Made by a program: the position numbers and the translations under genes. The notes beneath the pieces were generated by a model. The model had not been told where the DNA came from and searched no databases. It saw only the letters and a program-made list of their open reading frames with translations. This document shows, one piece after another, positions 27,305 to 36,261 of a stretch of DNA of 64,000 bases; the first letter of the stretch is position 1, and each line of letters opens with the position of its first letter. This DNA comes from an uncultured Bacteroidota bacterium (GTDB lineage Bacteria; Bacteroidota; Bacteroidia; Chitinophagales; Chitinophagaceae): positions 1 to 64,000 of the forward strand of contig CAILLK010000153.1 of the NCBI GenBank assembly GCA_903835005.1, written 5' to 3'.

Positions 27305-27465
27305 ATACTATAGCGTTCAGAATTGGTATCAGATTTTAATGAAGCTCTTTAATTTACCGGCATGAGGCTAGGAGTAAATAGGATCCGCTTTTACTTAACT
27401 AAGCTTTAATATAGACTTTGGCACGTTCTTTGTACCTTTAAATTAACCACTTAAACTACCCCACA

Positions 27466-28470
27466 ATGACAGAAGCTATCATTAATCTAGAAACCGTAAA
27501 CCCGATTGAATTTTTCGGAGTCAACAACAGCAAATTTGAGATACTGAAACGTAAATTCCCGCTGCTCAAATTATTATCGAGGGGTACACAGATTAAAATA
27601 TCGGGCCAGCCAGACGAAGTGAGCGCCGCCCAGGTGAAAATCGGGCAGGTGATTCAATATCTGGAACGAAACGGCCATCTGTCGGAAAACTACTTCTCTA
27701 AAATTCTGGGAGATGATGAGCAGGGAGATACCGGTAATGAAGACCCTGCTAATAATGACATCCTGGTATTCGGGCCTAACGGCAGAGTAATAAGGGCCAA
27801 GACTCAAAACCAGAAACTGATGGCGCAGGCTTCCGAGAAGAATGATATCATTTTTGCAATAGGCCCTGCAGGTACGGGTAAAACATATACCGCTGTTGCG
27901 CTGGCTGTGCGGGCGCTGAAGAATAAAGCGGTAAGGAAAATTATTCTTACACGTCCGGCAGTGGAAGCAGGGGAGAGCCTTGGATTTTTGCCCGGTGACC
28001 TTAAGGAGAAGATTGACCCCTACCTGCGTCCGCTTTATGATGCACTTGATGATATGATTCCCAGCGATAAGCTGAACTACTATATGGCCAACCGTATTAT
28101 AGAAATTGCACCACTTGCCTATATGCGTGGCCGCACACTTGATAATGCATTTATAATTCTGGATGAAGCGCAAAACTCAACCGAACTGCAGTTGAAAATG
28201 TTCCTTACCCGTATTGGTTCATCGGCTAAGGCCATTATTACCGGCGACCTTACACAGATCGACTTGCCTAAGAATCAGAAGTCAGGGTTATTTAAGGCAA
28301 CGCGTATATTACAGGGTATTGAAGGCATAGCGCATATTACACTGGATGAAGCGGATGTGGTGCGGCACAGATTGGTAAAGATGATTATCAGGGCTTATGA
28401 CAAAGACCAGGCAAGGGAAGATGAACTGGAAGAAAAGCGGGCTGCCAGAAGAGAGCAGGCTGGTCAGTAA
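27466..28470 (+). CDS. PhoH family ATPase
   Basis: A 334-residue P-loop protein of the PhoH/YbeZ type. An N-terminal KH-like/PIN-associated region (residues 1-95) is followed by Walker A GPAGTGKT at 133-140 and Walker B with DEAQ at 233-236. RPAVEAGESLGFLPGDLKEK and TRIGSSAKAIITGD are diagnostic. It is thought to be an RNA-associated ATPase working near YbeY in ribosome/RNA maintenance; that role is family knowledge. The C-terminus is very charged (DELEEKRAARREQAGQ). Its stop is 2 bases from the end of the convergent gene. Confidence 0.93.
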   Translation: MTEAIINLETVNPIEFFGVNNSKFEILKRKFPLLKLLSRGTQIKISGQPDEVSAAQVKIGQVIQYLERNGHLSENYFSKILGDDEQGDTGNEDPANNDILVFGPNGRVIRAKTQNQKLMAQASEKNDIIFAIGPAGTGKTYTAVALAVRALKNKAVRKIILTRPAVEAGESLGFLPGDLKEKIDPYLRPLYDALDDMIPSDKLNYYMANRIIEIAPLAYMRGRTLDNAFIILDEAQNSTELQLKMFLTRIGSSAKAIITGDLTQIDLPKNQKSGLFKATRILQGIEGIAHITLDEADVVRHRLVKMIIRAYDKDQAREDELEEKRAARREQAGQ

Positions 28471-28472
28471 TC

Positions 28473-29147
28473 CTAATTCTTTTGGTTGAATTTGCGGTAA
28501 GAAGGCCTGATTTTATAGGAACAGCCAAAGTTGGCCAGACCTTTATATCCGAAACCGAATTCTGCAAAAACACCGAAACCATTACCTACCCGGAAACATA
28601 AAGGGGAGAATTGTGCGTTCATAAATATTGGTTCAGTTGAGTTGCTAGATGTTTTTGGTGTCTGAACCTCGTTGAAATACCTGAGGCCCAAACCTCCAAA
28701 TCCATAGAACTGGAAATACTTCCCTGATTCGTTTTCAGACTGATCATCGCTTTGGTGGAAATATTGCTTTTTTATTTCAAAGGCAGTAGTAATAACTGAT
28801 GCTTTTGTGGTATAGCTGGGAAAATTAAATTGGGTACCTGTATTGGTATAATTATAGGCCATGGTCTGATAACCTCCTGTTATACCGAGTGACAAATTAT
28901 CGCTTACATACCAGCGGTAAGTGGCAAAATAATTACCTGAATGGGCAGTTTGCGTATAAGCACCATCGTTATATACTCCATGGCCGGTAACAGGTAGAAT
29001 ATATTCTGTGCCCGAAAGAAAACCATAGCTTACTACGATCTCCTTATCGCCTTTTAATGATTGTGCAGATAGGTTTGTGGCAGACAGAAAGAGGAAACAA
29101 CTGAGGAAGTTAATAGCTGTTTTTAGTTTTACAGGTTGTGCCGGCAT
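28473..29147 (-). CDS. Outer-membrane beta-barrel-like protein
   Basis: A 224-residue exported protein. The signal peptide runs to about residue 28 (FLSATNLSAQS). The mature part alternates aromatic/hydrophobic and polar residues: KEIVVSYGFLSG, YFATYRWYVSDNLSLGITGGY, YFQFYGFGGLGLRYFN, GVFAEFGFGYKGL. This pattern suits an 8-stranded porin-like barrel in the outer membrane. The role is unknown. It converges on phoH. Confidence 0.78.
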   Translation of the reverse strand: MPAQPVKLKTAINFLSCFLFLSATNLSAQSLKGDKEIVVSYGFLSGTEYILPVTGHGVYNDGAYTQTAHSGNYFATYRWYVSDNLSLGITGGYQTMAYNYTNTGTQFNFPSYTTKASVITTAFEIKKQYFHQSDDQSENESGKYFQFYGFGGLGLRYFNEVQTPKTSSNSTEPIFMNAQFSPLCFRVGNGFGVFAEFGFGYKGLANFGCSYKIRPSYRKFNQKN

Positions 29148-29249
29148 TATTATATAGTCTTGCTTTGCTGGAATATTTTAATAATTGCTCCAAAAATAAC
29201 CAAGATTTAATTTGCAAATAGGGTTATTGTTAAAAAATTCTGGTAAAAC

Positions 29250-29948
29250 TTAAAACGAATCCTGCATCTCCCTGGCCATTTTAACCGAAACCGGTGTATT
29301 CATAGCCAGTAAATGCTCAATGATCTTCTCTTTATCCTCCTTATTTATTTTCTCCTTAACCGCTATCGTTTTTTTATTGCCCGCATCTACATTTTCAAAC
29401 ATATTCCGGATGGCATCATTAACCACGATATCCATTACCAGGTGCACCCGATCGGTTGACCCGAAATTATTGATTCGGTGCGGCAAATCGAAATTCATGT
29501 ACCAGCATTCACCGGCTTTCATATCCAATCGTTCATTGTCGATGTAAAACTCTACCTGTGGATTGGTTATTATGGGTACATGTATCCTTGCTTCTCCTGC
29601 TTCGTAGCCCAGTTCCCTGTCCCTGTGTTCTTTAATTACTGCACCAGGCTTAAGATTCAACAGGCGGGTAGCTTTATGTTCGCAAGGAAATTGCCTGATT
29701 ATGCTTTTCATGTAGGGGCATTGGTCCATCAATATGGTATCCAAAAAAGATGAACCATCCCTGTTCTCCGCAAAAAGGTTGGTAAGGCTGGCATTCACAG
29801 ACCTGAGGGGCAATGCACTCCATTCACCTTCATAATCATTCGAATTATAATGCCGGACCCATTGTTCATTCAACCCATTGAGTTCGGCTTGTAGTTTATC
29901 GGTTGAAAAAGTAAATGGTAGTTGGAGGTATTTTATAATAGTTTTCAT
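29250..29948 (-). CDS. Aspartyl/asparaginyl beta-hydroxylase-like protein
   Basis: A 232-residue 2-oxoglutarate/Fe(II) oxygenase-like protein of the Asp/Asn beta-hydroxylase family (PF05118-like). The iron-site pattern is visible: EHRDRELGYEAGEARIHVPI gives the first His, and CWYMNFDLPHRINNFGSTDRVHLVMDI gives the second His and the oxoglutarate Arg. The core is normal in length; the C-terminal ~60 residues are a charged helical extension. The target residue is unknown. An Mtf-like protease gene lies upstream on the same strand, 49 bases away. Confidence 0.85.
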   Translation of the reverse strand: MKTIIKYLQLPFTFSTDKLQAELNGLNEQWVRHYNSNDYEGEWSALPLRSVNASLTNLFAENRDGSSFLDTILMDQCPYMKSIIRQFPCEHKATRLLNLKPGAVIKEHRDRELGYEAGEARIHVPIITNPQVEFYIDNERLDMKAGECWYMNFDLPHRINNFGSTDRVHLVMDIVVNDAIRNMFENVDAGNKKTIAVKEKINKEDKEKIIEHLLAMNTPVSVKMAREMQDSF

Positions 29949-29997
29949 AAGGTCAACGTTACAAAATTTTCCTGAATTTAAAACAACATAAAGCGTT

Positions 29998-30771
29998 TTA
30001 CCGGCTCGATTCGGGATGAAACATTTTCACCAGCATTGCGTACAGTTCAGGATGATGCTCTTTTAGTTTATCCGGTTTTTCGAAAAAATACTCTGAAATA
30101 ACAGCAAAAAACTCAGCTTCATTTGTAGCTCCATAACTATCAATATCCGAATGGTTGCTGCTGCGTATTTGCTGAATGGCCGTATGAATCTCACTTACCC
30201 AGGGCAACACCTCTGGCCGGGTAAGCAGGTATTCAGGTATACCATCGGTGGCACCATCGGCCTTGTCAATGAGGTGTGCGAATTCGTGTATGGCGGTATT
30301 GTGCCCGTCAATAGGGTTCTTGAATGATGAGCGTAAAGAGGGCTTAGAGAGGAGCATTTCGTGATGCAGTGCCCCATCGCCTACCATGCCGAGTACATTC
30401 CTGTCGCCACCTTCTGTTTCGAAATCTTTGCTGAAGGTGCCTTTATAGAGCAGTACTTCAGAGATATTATTATACTTCCAATCGGGGAAAGAAAAAATCA
30501 GGATAATTGCTCCAGCTGCAACCAGTACCCGGTCCAGGTCATCTATCTCTACATCAACGCCCCGAATTGAAGTATGCTCCAGGAAATCAATTATACGGGA
30601 TTCAAATGCCAGTTTATCGTTGATTGAGAGATTTTGGTAAAAGGTTACATTTTCTTGCAATAATTGGTGCATTCCAGAAGGTGTCGGATTTTTGCGGGTG
30701 CGTCTTTTATTGTCGTTATAAAGGTAAGCGCCCAACGCCAGTGCGAATATCAGAATTATTAATCCAGCCAT
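29998..30771 (-). CDS. MtfA-like zinc peptidase (M90 family)
   Basis: A 257-residue protein with an N-terminal membrane anchor (MAGLIILIFALALGAYLYND) and an MtfA domain. The zinc motif HEFAH is at residues 162-166, with the downstream family block LIDKADGATDGIPEYL; NEAEFFAVISEYFF forms the C-terminal signature. MtfA in enterobacteria binds the repressor Mlc and has aminopeptidase activity; in Bacteroidota the partner is unknown. The membrane anchor is more marked than in the E. coli protein. The gene following in the same direction is the beta-hydroxylase. Confidence 0.9.
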   Translation of the reverse strand: MAGLIILIFALALGAYLYNDNKRRTRKNPTPSGMHQLLQENVTFYQNLSINDKLAFESRIIDFLEHTSIRGVDVEIDDLDRVLVAAGAIILIFSFPDWKYNNISEVLLYKGTFSKDFETEGGDRNVLGMVGDGALHHEMLLSKPSLRSSFKNPIDGHNTAIHEFAHLIDKADGATDGIPEYLLTRPEVLPWVSEIHTAIQQIRSSNHSDIDSYGATNEAEFFAVISEYFFEKPDKLKEHHPELYAMLVKMFHPESSR

Positions 30772-30932
30772 GGTAAATAAAGTTAGGTACTATATTCCAA
30801 TTAAAATACCCGTAATAGTTAATTTATGAATCGGGAAAGGAAAGCGGAAAAAAAATAAAAGTTTAAATCACAAAAGCCCAAAGATTCAGAAATCCACAAC
30901 AAACTGGCAAAAAAAATAGTGAAAGAGGTAAG

Positions 30933-30968
30933 AAAAAATGTCCCATAATAATAGTTTATGGGACATTT
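30933..30968 (-). terminator. Intrinsic terminator of the efflux operon
   Basis: A perfect 13 bp stem AAATGTCCCATAA (30936-30948) / TTATGGGACATTT (30956-30968) with a 7-base loop. On the minus strand a TTTTTTC run follows, giving a typical rho-independent terminator downstream of the MFS gene stop (31072). Confidence 0.8.
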
Positions 30969-31071
30969 CAATCTAGTAACATTATGATAATAAATTATAG
31001 CAAATTCAATTCTTCAAAACCATACGGTACTTGCGCCTGCTCTTCATTATCTATAACTACTAATTACATCA

Positions 31072-32649
31072 TTAATGCATCGCTTCTGAAAGGTCAATTT
31101 TCTGCTCCTGTTTTTTTGCTTTTACCATTAATACAAATGGAACACAAATCAGGAACATCAGGCCCAGGTACAGGAATACATCCATATAAGATAATACTGC
31201 AGCCTGCTTGGTAATCATAAAGTCTAGCGTCTGGTAAGCGCTTTTCAAAGCTATATCGGGAGCAATGCCATGAGCCATGTAATTGTGCTGCATTCCTGCA
31301 ATTCGCTGCTGCACCAGTGGGTCATCTACCATTATATGGCTGGTCAAAGCATTCCGGTGAACAATATTCTGCCTTGCCATAAATGTAGTAATCAGCGCTA
31401 TACCAAATGAACCACCCAGTTGCCGCATCATACCCGTAAAAGATGCTCCCTGGCCTATCTGCTGACCTTTAAGGGTTGATAACGACAGGGTAGTGATTGG
31501 TATAAACAGCAGCCCCATTCCAAGACCACGGAATATCAGCATCCAGAAGAAGGCATCTTTACCGGTATCAGGTGTCAGTATTTTGTAACCCCAGAAACTG
31601 TAAATAAAAAATATGAGCATACCAATAGCTACCAGAACCTGTTGTTTGGCACCTTTCTGTATCATCCTGCCTATCAGGGGCATCATAAATGCAGTGGTTA
31701 ATGCAGCTGGTATCATCAGTGCACCAGCCTGTTCTGCAGTCCAGCCCAGGCTGCTCTGAGTATAAAGCGGGATGATAAAAGTAGACCCATACAAGCCAAA
31801 ACCAAGAATAAATGAAAGTATGGTTCCTACTCTGAGGTTACCGTTTTTCAATACTCTTAATTCTACTATCGGGTTTTTAGCGGTCATTTCCCGCCAGATA
31901 AAAAAGAATAAGCCCAAAACTGAAGTTATGGCCAGGGAAGTAATAACTTTACTGGCAAACCAGTCATCTTCCTGTCCCCGTTCCAGTACATATTGAAGTG
32001 AGCCTACTGCAATTGCAAGTAATGCAATTCCAGCCCAGTCTACTTCGCTTGCCAGTTTCTTTTCAGCATATTTCGGACTGCGTACAAATTGAAGGGTTAA
32101 CAAAGTTGCGATAGTGCCTATCGGGATGTTGATATAGAAGATGTAGGGCCAGGAAAAGTGTTCAACTATATATCCTCCCAGAGGTGGACCAAGAGTTGGA
32201 CCAATAATCACTCCCAATCCATAGATGGCCTGCGCCATTCCGCGTTTTTCGGGTGGGTAGCTCTCTGTTATTATAGTTTGAGAAGTAACCAATAATGCTC
32301 CTCCGCCCAGGCCCTGCACAAACCGGAAAAATACCAGTTGCCATATTCCATGTGCGTTACCGCACAGGAAGGAGAATACCGTAAAGATAATTATAGAAGC
32401 TGCAAAATAATTACGCCGGCCAAACTGGGCTGCAAGCCAGCTGGTCATTGGCACAATGATTACATTGCCTATTGCATAGGCTGTAATTACCCAGCCTATC
32501 TCATTCAGGGTTGCACCCAGGTTTCCCTTCATATCATTGAGCGCCACATTCACAATGGTTGAGTCAACTATCTCCAGCAATGCGCAGAAGATAGCGGTGA
32601 TCGTAATGATCACCCGCCGTGGTCCATATTCTACTAATGATTCTTGCAT
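31072..32649 (-). CDS. DHA2-family MFS drug efflux permease (EmrB/QacA type)
   Basis: A 525-residue inner-membrane transporter with about 14 membrane segments. Signatures: EIVDSTIVNVALNDMKGNLGA in the first helix (DHA2 motif D1), GWVITAYAIGNVIIVPMTSWLA, QGLGGGALLVTSQTII, and GPTLGPPLGGYIVEHFSWPY (motif C, marks drug/H+ antiporters). It works with the HlyD-like adaptor and TolC-like channel encoded just upstream to expel hydrophobic compounds across both membranes. It is the last gene of the tetR-tolC-hlyD-MFS operon; 171 bases separate it from hlyD and contain a hairpin. Confidence 0.95.
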   Translation of the reverse strand: MQESLVEYGPRRVIITITAIFCALLEIVDSTIVNVALNDMKGNLGATLNEIGWVITAYAIGNVIIVPMTSWLAAQFGRRNYFAASIIIFTVFSFLCGNAHGIWQLVFFRFVQGLGGGALLVTSQTIITESYPPEKRGMAQAIYGLGVIIGPTLGPPLGGYIVEHFSWPYIFYINIPIGTIATLLTLQFVRSPKYAEKKLASEVDWAGIALLAIAVGSLQYVLERGQEDDWFASKVITSLAITSVLGLFFFIWREMTAKNPIVELRVLKNGNLRVGTILSFILGFGLYGSTFIIPLYTQSSLGWTAEQAGALMIPAALTTAFMMPLIGRMIQKGAKQQVLVAIGMLIFFIYSFWGYKILTPDTGKDAFFWMLIFRGLGMGLLFIPITTLSLSTLKGQQIGQGASFTGMMRQLGGSFGIALITTFMARQNIVHRNALTSHIMVDDPLVQQRIAGMQHNYMAHGIAPDIALKSAYQTLDFMITKQAAVLSYMDVFLYLGLMFLICVPFVLMVKAKKQEQKIDLSEAMH

Positions 32650-32787
32650 GGTTTTTTTAGTCTAAAGTCTGAAGTCGTTAGTCTAAAGTTTGTTTCTTTG
32701 GTAACTGCCTGAGAGAACAGACCTTTTTAAAAATAAAAGCATTCTGTTTATTCTATTGAGCACTGAATGGGTAACCCCTGAACAAGG

Positions 32788-32806
32788 TCCCGATTTTTCA
32801 TCGGGA
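32788..32806 (-). other. Hairpin in the hlyD-MFS gap
   Basis: Perfect 7 bp inverted repeat TCCCGAT (32788-32794) / ATCGGGA (32800-32806) with a 5-base loop, just after the hlyD stop. No T-run follows on the minus strand, so it is unlikely to be a full terminator; it could stabilise the hlyD end or lower MFS expression. Confidence 0.5.
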
Positions 32807-32820
32807 AGGATTTTGGGTTA

Positions 32821-33948
32821 TTAGTCAATATGTACATCTACATCCACATTCATACCGGGCCGCAGGTCTTTGATCTGGGGCTCATTGCCAGTAAATTCAA
32901 TCTTAACCGGCAGGCGCTGAACCACTTTCACAAAGTTGCCAGAAGCATTATCAGGAGGCAACAGTGCAAACCTGGCGCCGGTAGCGGGGGAGAATGAAGT
33001 CAGCCTGGCTTCAAAATCCTGGCCCGGATAGGCATCCACATGCACAGTTACTTTCTGGCCGGGGCGCATTTTGGCCAGCTGGGTTTCTTTGAAATTGGCT
33101 ATTACCCATGGATTGGTATCCAGTACTATACTGAATAATGACTGCCCTGCTTGCAAATATTGTCCCACCTGCACATTTACTTTAGAAACAAGTCCATCTT
33201 CAGGAGCAATGACAACCGTATATGAAAGGTTGAGCTGTGCGTTTTCCAGATCTGCTTTGCGTTGCTGTATAGTAGCATTGGCAACGCTTATCTGCTGGCC
33301 GGTAGCATTGGTTTGCGATGATGCTGCGGATGTCTGCCGGTTGGCTGCATTCTTCTGGTTCTGAAGTACTGCCAGTTGCTTTTCAGCGCTTTGTTTTGCC
33401 GCCTCAGCCTGTTCAAACTGCTGCTGGGTTATTGTATGATCTTTAATCAAGTTCACATAGCGGTCATAATCCTGAGTTGCTCTTGTCAGGGTTATTTTAG
33501 CTGCTTCTATCTGCGCATCAACTGTAGATACATTGGCCTGGTAAGTGGCAATGTTAGTTTTTGATGCGGCAGTAGTTGCTTCAGCTACATTAAGGTTGCT
33601 TTGTGCAGCAATAAGTGCAGCCTGGGCCTGCTCAACCATAATTACTTCATTACGGTTATCAAGCATTACAAGTGTATCGCCTTTTTTTACTTTCTGATTA
33701 TCTTTTACCCTTACATCGGTTACATAGCCGGCTATGCGGGGTATTACTGGGCTGATGTTTGCTTCTATCTGTGCATCGTCGGTTTCCTCATGGTGAAGTC
33801 CATGGATATATTTCATGGTACCGAATGAGCCCCCAACAACTACCAATAGAATCAAGGCTATCACAAACCCGTTGCTTTTCTTTTTTGGGGCTGCTGCGTC
33901 TGGTGTGCCTGCTGGTTGGGATGCTTTTACTTCGTTTTGCTGTGACAT
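32821..33948 (-). CDS. HlyD/EmrA-family membrane fusion protein
   Basis: A 375-residue periplasmic adaptor anchored by one N-terminal membrane segment (NGFVIALILLVVVGGSFGTMKYI, about residues 26-47). It has the lipoyl-like half motifs NISPVIPRIAGYVTDVRVKDNQKVKKGD and VIAPEDGLVSKVNVQVGQYL, separated by a long Gln/Ala-rich coiled-coil hairpin (about residues 105-235). It links the MFS permease to the TolC-like channel. It is the third gene of the operon, 82 bases after tolC. Confidence 0.95.
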   Translation of the reverse strand: MSQQNEVKASQPAGTPDAAAPKKKSNGFVIALILLVVVGGSFGTMKYIHGLHHEETDDAQIEANISPVIPRIAGYVTDVRVKDNQKVKKGDTLVMLDNRNEVIMVEQAQAALIAAQSNLNVAEATTAASKTNIATYQANVSTVDAQIEAAKITLTRATQDYDRYVNLIKDHTITQQQFEQAEAAKQSAEKQLAVLQNQKNAANRQTSAASSQTNATGQQISVANATIQQRKADLENAQLNLSYTVVIAPEDGLVSKVNVQVGQYLQAGQSLFSIVLDTNPWVIANFKETQLAKMRPGQKVTVHVDAYPGQDFEARLTSFSPATGARFALLPPDNASGNFVKVVQRLPVKIEFTGNEPQIKDLRPGMNVDVDVHID

Positions 33949-34030
33949 TTGTTTCGTTTTATAATTAAGTTGAATTTTACGTTTATTGCCCTAAGGCAGG
34001 AATCAGTATGAATTATTTAGTGTAGCTGTA

Positions 34031-35380
34031 TTATTTTTTAGGTGTTTCATTGAGCGAACCAGCCGCAAGTTGCAGTTTCTTATAGGCAACAAACGATTCA
34101 GCCTGAGATAAGGTAAAATTCAGTTGAGCCTGTAGTTGCGCTACATCAGCTTCTAGGAGATCTGTGGTCGTTACAAGACTATTGTCATACTTGTTTTTAG
34201 TAATCCTGTAATTTTCAGCCGACTGGCCTACTGCCCGGGCATAGACCTCTATTTTTTTCATGCTCAGGAGGTAGTTTTCATAAGCCTGGTTGATCTGCAG
34301 CCGCACCTGGTCTGTAAGCATATCCTGCATGGCAGTTACTTCGTGCAGCCTGGCCTGTGCCTGAGCTACTTTAGCCCCTGTTTTCCAAATAGCGCCCAAA
34401 TTATATTGCAGACCGATACCCACATTTAAGGCATTGGTTACTGTCAATAAATTAGGGATATCAGCTGCTACATATCCTCCTGTAAGTGCTATGCCGGGAT
34501 AATATTCACCCTTAATCGATTTTATGGATGAATTTGCCGCTTTCTCCTTCCAGGTGAGCGATGCAATGTCTTTCCTGTTCTGCAAAGCTGCCTGTTCATA
34601 ACTTATCACAGAGCCCACATTATCGGGTATCGCCATCCCTGCATTGTCTGGTATCAGTTCTGTATCTTCCGGAAGACCCAATAGCAGGTTCATATTAACA
34701 TTGTTAATTCTGAGGTTGTTCTTTGCTTCCAGCAATGACAACTCTATGTTAGCCTGCTGCAGTTGTGCCTTTAATAAATCATTCCGGGCCAGCAATCCGT
34801 TCTTTTCCAGGTTGCTAAAGTCTGTAACCCTTTGCTGCTGTTGTTTGAGATTGTCTTCTACAATGCTTACAGCCTTTGCAGCTTTGAACAGATTTACATA
34901 AGCATCAATCGCATTAAACATCACTCCTTCCTTATCGTTATCAGCATCCAGTTTAGATGCTTCTTCCAGATATTTGGCCGATTCAACGCCATATTTTATT
35001 CTTAAGCCCGAAAACAAAGGAAGTGATGCATTAGCCATACCATAAGCAGCCTGGTTTACCTTAATTGCGCTGCTCGATGACTTCGCTGTATCACTGCTGC
35101 TGCCACCCAGTTTTACCTTAAGATCTACAGTAGGGTTATTGATGCGCAGATAAGCGCCTGAAACTTTTACATCCGGCAGGTGGTTGTTCCACATATCGTG
35201 GTAGTTGGCTATAGCTTCATCAACCCTGGCATTGCTGAGTTTCATCTGCTTGCTGTTTTGCAAGGCCAGTTTCACAGCTTCGTCCAGCGTAAGCTTCATG
35301 GTTTTCTGGGCAAAGGATGATTGTGTCATTGCCATAAGTACAGTTATTGCCATAACCGACTTGTATATATTATGCTTCAT
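34031..35380 (-). CDS. TolC-family outer membrane efflux protein
   Basis: A 449-residue exported protein with a signal peptide (MKHNIYKSVMAITVLMAMTQSSFAQ). It has the two-fold repeat of long helices typical of outer membrane efflux channels: LTLDEAVKLALQNSKQMKLS at the start, NVNMNLLLGLPEDTEL mid-way, then SLTWKEKAANSSIKSIKGEYYPGIAL and VRLQINQAYENYLLS in the second half. It forms the exit duct of the tripartite pump. Its start overlaps the tetR stop by 11 bases, so translation is coupled to the regulator. Confidence 0.94.
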   Translation of the reverse strand: MKHNIYKSVMAITVLMAMTQSSFAQKTMKLTLDEAVKLALQNSKQMKLSNARVDEAIANYHDMWNNHLPDVKVSGAYLRINNPTVDLKVKLGGSSSDTAKSSSSAIKVNQAAYGMANASLPLFSGLRIKYGVESAKYLEEASKLDADNDKEGVMFNAIDAYVNLFKAAKAVSIVEDNLKQQQQRVTDFSNLEKNGLLARNDLLKAQLQQANIELSLLEAKNNLRINNVNMNLLLGLPEDTELIPDNAGMAIPDNVGSVISYEQAALQNRKDIASLTWKEKAANSSIKSIKGEYYPGIALTGGYVAADIPNLLTVTNALNVGIGLQYNLGAIWKTGAKVAQAQARLHEVTAMQDMLTDQVRLQINQAYENYLLSMKKIEVYARAVGQSAENYRITKNKYDNSLVTTTDLLEADVAQLQAQLNFTLSQAESFVAYKKLQLAAGSLNETPKK

Positions 35381-36014
35381 ATGTCAAAATTACTTTAAAG
35401 AGGTTTTTCAAATGTGCACTCAGCTTCTTTTTCACATACTTCTGAAATTCAGGTTCAGGCATTCCTTCAAGGTGATTCATTTCCTTATAGAACCGCTGAG
35501 CCGTAATCATCTGGCTCACTGTGCCCACCAGTGTGGTCATCATCAGCACTATATCAATATTCTTTTTAAATGCCCCGGCTTTCTGCCCTTCATGAATCAG
35601 TCTTTTGATAGAAGCCTGGTTGCGTTTTTTCAGGTCATAAATAAGAGTGGCAACTGCATTGTTTTTTTCCAAAAGCTGTTCCCTGATCATTATCCGGTGA
35701 AACTCCTGCTGCGCTATAAACTTATCTACATAATCATCAATAAGGATGTTTACTTTTTCAAGATGAGTCAGTTGCTCATTCAGAATCAGATTCTCAACTT
35801 TAATGCGGGTGTGGGTTGCTTTTTGTTCGAAAACGGCCTCCATTAGTTTTTCCTTGGAGCCGAAATAATAAGAAATCATAGCCACATTTATGCCCGCTTC
35901 GTGGGCAATATCCCTTACTGATGTGCCATCAAAACCAGACTCAGCAAATAGTTTCTGAGCAGCGTCTATTATAGCTATTTGTTTATCAGTATATTCTGTT
36001 ACTATCTTTTCCAT
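35370..36014 (-). CDS. TetR/AcrR-family repressor of the efflux operon
   Basis: A 214-residue regulator. The TetR HTH is at residues ~10-55 (QIAIIDAAQKLFAESGFDGTSVR, then INVAMISYYFGSKEKLMEAVF). The C-terminal ~150 residues are the ligand-binding helical domain. It is the first gene of the operon and overlaps tolC. Two palindromes upstream (36070-36083 and 36092-36101) overlap its promoter, so autorepression relieved by pump substrates is likely. Confidence 0.93.
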   Translation of the reverse strand: MEKIVTEYTDKQIAIIDAAQKLFAESGFDGTSVRDIAHEAGINVAMISYYFGSKEKLMEAVFEQKATHTRIKVENLILNEQLTHLEKVNILIDDYVDKFIAQQEFHRIMIREQLLEKNNAVATLIYDLKKRNQASIKRLIHEGQKAGAFKKNIDIVLMMTTLVGTVSQMITAQRFYKEMNHLEGMPEPEFQKYVKKKLSAHLKNLFKVILTYEA

Positions 36015-36063
36015 AACTCATTATCATGCCGCTATCTTCCGGTAAAAGCTTCGAATGACAGCA

Positions 36064-36101
36064 CAAAACTAAACAACTGTTTAAAATTAAACAAACGTTT
36101 G
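36064..36101 (-). promoter_or_regulatory. Promoter and dual operator of tetR-tolC-hlyD-MFS
   Basis: On the minus strand the -7 element TAGTTTTG occupies 36071-36064 (full TAnnTTTG match), and a -33 TTTG occupies 36095-36092, 20 bases away. Palindrome 1, TAAACAACTGTTTA (36070-36083), touches the -7 element. Palindrome 2, CAAACGTTTG (36092-36101), contains the -33 element. Their centres are 20 bases apart, about two helical turns, so two TetR dimers could bind on the same DNA face. Confidence 0.7.
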
Positions 36102-36261
36102 ATTAATTTTTTAACAATAGCGATATAAGGAAAACTGATTTTACTTTGAATGAATAGGTATAACCGATTCAGGAGTAAACAGCTGTCAAATTTATGGATG
36201 CCGGCACAGCAATGAATTAATTACAAAAGGAATCAAAAAAATTTAGTAGCAGGATTGTGAA

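Noticed and set aside
27574-28173. Minus-strand ORF of 199 codons opposite phoH
   Set aside because: Antisense to PhoH with Walker A and B; translation is Cys/His-rich and unlike any family.
32788-32806. Terminator between hlyD and the MFS gene
   Set aside because: The hairpin is perfect, but no T-run follows on the minus strand, and the pump genes belong together.
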